NCBI GenBank assembly: GCA_964434165.1
Contig: CAYSUS010000048.1
Span: 1-55,286, forward strand
Length of the DNA: 55,286 nt
Reading direction: 5' to 3'
From: CAYSUS01 sp964434165
GTDB taxonomy: Bacteria; Planctomycetota; Planctomycetia; Pirellulales; Thermoguttaceae
Shown: positions 51,792 to 55,286 of the stretch, piece by piece
Layout of the letters: each line of letters begins with the position of its first letter
How positions within the stretch are numbered: the first letter of the stretch is position 1
Notes under the pieces: generated by a model
Databases searched by the model: none
The model's input: the letters and a program-made list of their open reading frames with translations, nothing else
What the model was told of the DNA's origin: nothing
Position numbers and translations under genes: made by a program

Positions 51792-53264
51792 CTACCGCAC
51801 CCGCCGCCGGTTCTCGAACTGGATCTGCGTCACGCCGTCCGGCTTGCGCCGCGCCTGGGCGATCCTCGCGCGGAGCTGCTTCGAGAGCTCGGCCACGGTG
51901 TGGGCGTGATCCGCCGCGCCGGCCAGGTTGTGCATCTCGGCCGGGTCGGTCCGGTGGTCGTACAGCTCGTTGCCGCCGCGCCCCTCCTCGCCCCATTCGG
52001 TGTAGCGGTAGCGGTCGGTGCGGAGGCTGTAGCCGTCGGCAAACTGCGTCAGGGCGGCGGTGCGGGGCCGCGCTTCGGGGTCGCGCAGCACCGGGATCAG
52101 GCTCACGCCCGACAGGTACTTGGGCCCGCGCAATGTGCACAGTTCGGCCAGTGTGGGATAGAAATCGATCATCTCGGCCGGAGCCGCTGTGCTCTTGCCT
52201 CGGGCCTCGATTCCCGGCCCGGCCAGGATCAACGGCACGCGCGCCGCGTTCTCGAACAGCGTGGTCTTCTGCCAATGCCCGTGCTCGCCCATGTGGTAGC
52301 CGTGGTCCGAGGTGAACAGGATGATCGTGTTCTCGTCCAGGCGGGTCTTCTCCAGCGCGTCGAGGATGCGGCCCAGTTGCGCGTCGGCGAACGTGATCGA
52401 GGCGTAGTAGGCCTGGATCGCCTTGCGGGCGACCTCGTCGGGCAGGTTGAGCTGCTCCTTCTTGCGCGTGATCGAGTTGCGCGCGGGGGCGGGCAGCGTG
52501 TCGAGATAGCCCTCGGGAACCTTCGGCACGACGATCTTCTCCCGCGGGTACATGGCGAAGTACTTCTTGGGCGCCACGTAGGGAGTATGCGGCCGGTAGA
52601 GCCCCACGGCCAGGAAGAACCGCCGGTTCTCCTTGGCGTATTGCTCAAGCAGCCGCACCGCGTCGGTGGCCGCGATGCCGTCGGTCTGCTCCTCGTCCGT
52701 GCCGTCGGCGGCCAGCCAGCTCAGCGTGCCACCGAAGCTGCCGGGCCGGAGGCTGAAGATCAGGTGCTCGTCGTCCACATCGCGGCCGCGGGGATTGATG
52801 GTGTAATTCCAGGAATACGGATCGTCGTGGCCGCCGGTGCCGATGTGCTTAGGCACGTTGTAGTGGTAGATCTTGCCGATCCGCGTGGCGAAGTAGCCCG
52901 CTCCGCGGAACATCTGCGCCATGGTCTCGACGTTGGGCACGTGCTCGCGGAGGTAGATCGCGTTACGGCGGACCAGGGTCTGGTCGGGGTAGAGGCCGGT
53001 CATGAACGACGCCCGGCTCGGACCGCAGAGGGGATACTGGCAGTACGCCCGCTCGAACCGCACGCCGCGCCGGGCGAGCCGGTCGATGTTGGGCGATTGG
53101 ACCAGCGGGTGGCCGTAGCAGGCCAGGTCGCAGTTCAGGTCGTCGCAGATGAGGAAGAGGACGTTGGGCCCTCTCGGCGCGGCCTTCGCGGCCTTTTCGC
53201 CCCGGGCCGCGTCGGCGACAAGTCCGGCCGCGAGGACGAGAATCATGGGGAAGCAGGTGCGCAT
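51792..53264 (-). CDS. Exported sulfatase (iduronate-2-sulfatase-like)
   Basis: 490 residues. Signal peptide (FPMILVLAAGLVADAARG). N-terminal metal residues in PNVLFLICDDLNCDLACYG (Asp41, Asp42), the FGly signature CGPSRASFMTG with Cys80 for formylglycine conversion, GKIYHYN, FTSDHGYHMGEHGHWQK with the second metal pair (Asp/His), then RVPLILAGPG. Hydrolyses sulfate esters, probably on a polysaccharide; needs an FGly-generating enzyme not seen here. ATG 53264 is chosen for the signal peptide. Planctomycetes are rich in such enzymes. Confidence 0.93.
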   Translation of the reverse strand: MRTCFPMILVLAAGLVADAARGEKAAKAAPRGPNVLFLICDDLNCDLACYGHPLVQSPNIDRLARRGVRFERAYCQYPLCGPSRASFMTGLYPDQTLVRRNAIYLREHVPNVETMAQMFRGAGYFATRIGKIYHYNVPKHIGTGGHDDPYSWNYTINPRGRDVDDEHLIFSLRPGSFGGTLSWLAADGTDEEQTDGIAATDAVRLLEQYAKENRRFFLAVGLYRPHTPYVAPKKYFAMYPREKIVVPKVPEGYLDTLPAPARNSITRKKEQLNLPDEVARKAIQAYYASITFADAQLGRILDALEKTRLDENTIILFTSDHGYHMGEHGHWQKTTLFENAARVPLILAGPGIEARGKSTAAPAEMIDFYPTLAELCTLRGPKYLSGVSLIPVLRDPEARPRTAALTQFADGYSLRTDRYRYTEWGEEGRGGNELYDHRTDPAEMHNLAGAADHAHTVAELSKQLRARIAQARRKPDGVTQIQFENRRRVR

Positions 53265-53472
53265 GGTGTGGTCTCCATGGTCTTCGCGTGAAATGCGCAG
53301 ACGCGCGGTTCGCGGGGACGACGCCGGTGCTAGCACGAGGACATGATACCATGCCCCCAGACGTGTGGCACCGCGGGCTCAAGGCCGGGCCAGCCCACGG
53401 CAGGGGTCGGCGGCCGCCCCGGCAAGCGGGTCCTCCGCGGCCCCCTGATTGAGAATCCATCTCAATGAGGCC

Positions 53473-53500
53473 TTGCTGGCGGACCGGACCGGCCTACAAT
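53473..53500 (+). promoter_or_regulatory. Predicted promoter for csrA
   Basis: TTGCTG (53473-53478), 16-bp spacer, TACAAT (53495-53500), about 75 bp before the ATG. Same -35 and spacing as the bcp promoter. Confidence 0.5.
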
Positions 53501-53576
53501 CAAGTTATTCTCAGCCGTTCCTGGCAGAAATCTGTCGGCCGGGAGGCGCTCCGCCAGCAAGTCGGGGGGCTCAGCC

Positions 53577-53768
53577 ATGCTCGTGCTCAACCGCCGCGTG
53601 GGTGAAAGGATTCTGATCAGCGAGAACATCGAGGTCGAGGTGCTGGAGATCCACGCCACGCGCGTGAAGCTCGGCTTCCGCGGCCCGCCCGAGGTTGCCA
53701 TCCATCGCGAGGAGCTGTATCGCCGGCTTCTCGACGAGCCGGATCGCCTTCCGGCCAAGACCGCGTAA
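53577..53768 (+). CDS. csrA: Carbon storage regulator CsrA
   Basis: 63 residues. Binds GGA motifs in mRNA leaders to control translation. The family pattern is complete: MLVLNRRVGERILISENIEVEVLEI, VKLGFRGPPEVAIHREELY with the RNA-binding C-terminal Arg/Glu. A GGGGGG ribosome site precedes the ATG. No fliW or flagellar gene lies nearby, unlike in many bacteria. Confidence 0.95.
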   Translation: MLVLNRRVGERILISENIEVEVLEIHATRVKLGFRGPPEVAIHREELYRRLLDEPDRLPAKTA

Positions 53769-53801
53769 GGCGTCGCGGGACGGTCGTGCGGGCTCGGGAC
53801 G

Positions 53802-54488
53802 TCATGTCCCGCGCGCCAGCCCGAACCGCTCGATGTGGACCCGTGGGCAGAAGCGCAGCCCGTGCGCTTCGCAGTAGGGCACGAGCCATTCCGCTTTTCG
53901 GGCCAGATCGTCGGACTCGGTGCCCTGCGGCATAAGCATCACGCGCGATCGATCGATCTCAGGCAGCCCGGCCAGGTAGGTCTCGGCCTCGCGGCAGTCG
54001 TCCGGGGTGTCGATGACGAACTTCCATTGGCAGTCGTATTGGACCGCCAGGCGGCGGATCACCTCGGGCACGTGTCGGGCGGTCTCGTGCCGCCAGGCCC
54101 AGCGCGGGTCGCGCTGGGCCGAGGGCGTGGAGTTCGACGTCTTGGGGCTGATCGACATCAGGTCGCACGCCACGGGCAGGTAGAGCGTGCCGGCCGTCTC
54201 CACGGTCACGTGGTGCCCGAGGTCCCTGAGCTGACGGCTCAGGGGGTTGAGCTCCGCCCAGAGCATGGGCTCGCCGCCGGTAAGCACCACGTGGGGCGCC
54301 CCGATTTCCTCGACGCGGAGGAGGATCTCCTCGACGGAAAGGTCCTCGCCCTCAGGTCGCCAGGAGGCGTACGGCGTATCGCAGTACCAGCACCGCAGGT
54401 TGCAGCCGCTGGTGCGCACGAAGACGCTCGGGGTGCCGGTGAGGAACCCTTCGCCCTGGATCGATCGGAAGATCTCGGCGACGCGCAT
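53802..54488 (-). CDS. queE: 7-carboxy-7-deazaguanine synthase QueE
   Basis: 228 residues. Radical SAM enzyme that makes 7-carboxy-7-deazaguanine in queuosine synthesis. IQGEGFLTGTPSVFVRTSGCNLRCWYCDT shows the substrate loop and the CxxxCxxC cluster cysteines (29, 33, 36). VVLTGGEPML is the SAM-binding GGE motif. ETAGT and WKFVID fit the family, as does the C-terminal FCPRVHIERFG. ATG 54488 is the family start. Other queuosine genes are not in the window. Confidence 0.93.
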   Translation of the reverse strand: MRVAEIFRSIQGEGFLTGTPSVFVRTSGCNLRCWYCDTPYASWRPEGEDLSVEEILLRVEEIGAPHVVLTGGEPMLWAELNPLSRQLRDLGHHVTVETAGTLYLPVACDLMSISPKTSNSTPSAQRDPRWAWRHETARHVPEVIRRLAVQYDCQWKFVIDTPDDCREAETYLAGLPEIDRSRVMLMPQGTESDDLARKAEWLVPYCEAHGLRFCPRVHIERFGLARGT

Positions 54489-54547
54489 GGGACTGACAGG
54501 GCCTGGTCGATCACCGCGCCCGACGAGATCTCGCTGGCCTGAAAACG

Positions 54548-54583
54548 GCCCCGGCCCGCGGGCGGCTACCGGCGGGCCGGGGC
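54548..54583 (-). terminator. Terminator after the ClpC-type gene
   Basis: Perfect 12-bp stem GCCCCGGCCCGC/GCGGGCCGGGGC with a 12-nt loop, followed on the minus strand by GGCCGTTTTC. It lies 35 bp after the stop at 54619 and before queE. Confidence 0.65.
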
Positions 54584-54618
54584 GACAGAGTCATCGCTGT
54601 CTTAGCGATCGCGGCGGG

Positions 54619-55286
54619 TCACTCGGCCTCGGATTCCGCGTCTTCGGAGGCTCCCGCGGCGGCGCCCACGGGCGTCTCTTCCGTGAGCGGCCCCGTGGAG
54701 CCGACGAACACGAGCTGCCGCTGCTTTCCGACCTTCTTGACCCTGACGGTGATCGTGTCCACGCCCTGGAACTCGCCCTTGAGCAGCTCCTCGGAGAGCG
54801 GGTCCTCGATGCGGTTCTCGATGGCGCGGCGGAGCGGGCGGGCACCGAAGTCGAGGTCCTTGCAGGCCTTCTTGATGAGGAACTCCTTCGACTCGTCGGA
54901 GAGCACGAGGCTCAGGCCGCGCTCCCCGAGGCGCTCGCGGACCTTGGCGGTCTCCAGCTCGATGACGTTCTTCAAATCGTTCTCCGTGAGGTGGCGGAAG
55001 ACGATGACGTCGTCCACGCGGTTGAGGAACTCGGGCCGGAAGTGCTTCTCGATCTGCTCCTGGACCCGATCCTTCATGCTCTCGTACGAGGCGTCGTCGT
55101 CGGGCCGCTGGAACCCGAACGCCGACTCGTTCTTGATCGCCTCGGCTCCCGCGTTGGTCGTCATGATCATGATCGTGTTGCGGAAGTCGATGTTGCGGCC
55201 GAAGCTGTCGGTCAGCCGCCCCTCATCGAGGACCTGGAGCAGGATGTTGAACACGTCGGGGTGGGCCTTCTCGATCTCGTCGAGCA
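54619..55286 (-). CDS. ClpC/ClpA-type AAA+ unfoldase (partial, N-terminus beyond window)
   Basis: About 222 C-terminal residues of a Hsp100/Clp ATPase that feeds proteins to ClpP. Visible: the second-domain Walker B LLDEIEKAHPDVFN, LQVLDEGRLTDSFGR (sensor region), NTIMIMTTNAGAE, the arginine-finger area HFRPEFLNRVDDVIVF, and the C-terminal small domain DFGARPLRRAIENRIEDPLSEELL with sensor 2 GARPLRR. The tail is Ala/Glu-rich. It matches ClpC better than ClpB in the ARPLRRAI and FLNR context. The gene begins beyond the right edge. Confidence 0.9.
   Translation of the reverse strand, partial: LDEIEKAHPDVFNILLQVLDEGRLTDSFGRNIDFRNTIMIMTTNAGAEAIKNESAFGFQRPDDDASYESMKDRVQEQIEKHFRPEFLNRVDDVIVFRHLTENDLKNVIELETAKVRERLGERGLSLVLSDESKEFLIKKACKDLDFGARPLRRAIENRIEDPLSEELLKGEFQGVDTITVRVKKVGKQRQLVFVGSTGPLTEETPVGAAAGASEDAESEAE

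Overview
The window is 55 kb of high-GC, gene-dense bacterial chromosome. It reads as a member of the Planctomycetota. The evidence is the combination of a primary sigma factor with a long variable N-terminal part, a secreted DUF1080 protein, an FGly-type sulfatase, a sialate O-acetylesterase-like protein, a GH172/DUF2961 protein, a Tat-exported Gfo/Idh/MocA oxidoreductase, a HzsA-related multidomain cytochrome, a CCDPCC cysteine-rich exported protein, a membrane-anchored squalene-cyclase-like repeat protein and two giant PEP-CTERM surface proteins. No rRNA, tRNA, CRISPR array, transposase or phage gene was recognised. The genus cannot be told from the sequence alone.

Layout. 1-2742 (minus): an NfeD-like protein followed by a flotillin/SPFH protein (cut by the window edge), preceded by a membrane protein with a degenerate J-like N-terminus. 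3014-4551: an in-frame DarT-DarG deletion remnant of a toxin-antitoxin system running head-on into an exported alpha/beta hydrolase. 4787-9383 (plus): membrane prenyltransferase-like protein, a HisA/HisF-family protein, and the primary sigma factor behind two tandem promoters. 9714-14240 (plus): Tat-exported oxidoreductase and a F5/8-HzsA-like diheme protein. 14284-16747 (minus): pyruvate kinase and an exported protein of unknown function.

17461-31779 is dominated by two PEP-CTERM proteins of 2558 and about 2199 residues arranged tail to tail with only 42 bp between their stop codons. Both carry LamG, PA14-like and autotransporter-type beta-strand repeats. The first also has three tandem ~174-residue repeats and a stretch where acidic (VED) and basic (VRRG) beta-solenoid turns largely alternate. 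No exosortase is present in the window, so sorting must be supplied elsewhere.

32708-39264: a DgcN-like (DUF1611) and dipeptide-epimerase-like pair, then rsfS-argS (minus), a Bcp peroxiredoxin (plus) and a methyltransferase. 39261-44356 is a minus-strand run: HEAT-repeat protein, GH172-like protein, small-molecule methyltransferase, hemE and the CCDPCC protein. 44992-47101 (plus): cupin and PQQ-type beta-propeller. 47281-53264 (minus): sialate acetylesterase-like, DUF1080, MFS transporter and sulfatase, a set that suggests degradation and uptake of sulfated or acetylated polysaccharide. 53577-55286: csrA, queE and the C-terminal part of a ClpC/ClpA-type ATPase.

Intergenic DNA holds several families of small palindromic or inverted-repeat elements. 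The clearest is a pair of ~110-bp MITE-like copies with GGCAGCG termini at 48933-49042 and 51524-51633. Several elements touch gene ends and appear to have contributed stop codons, start regions or in-frame codons. All gene functions are assigned by reading motifs and overall sequence character; no database search was possible.
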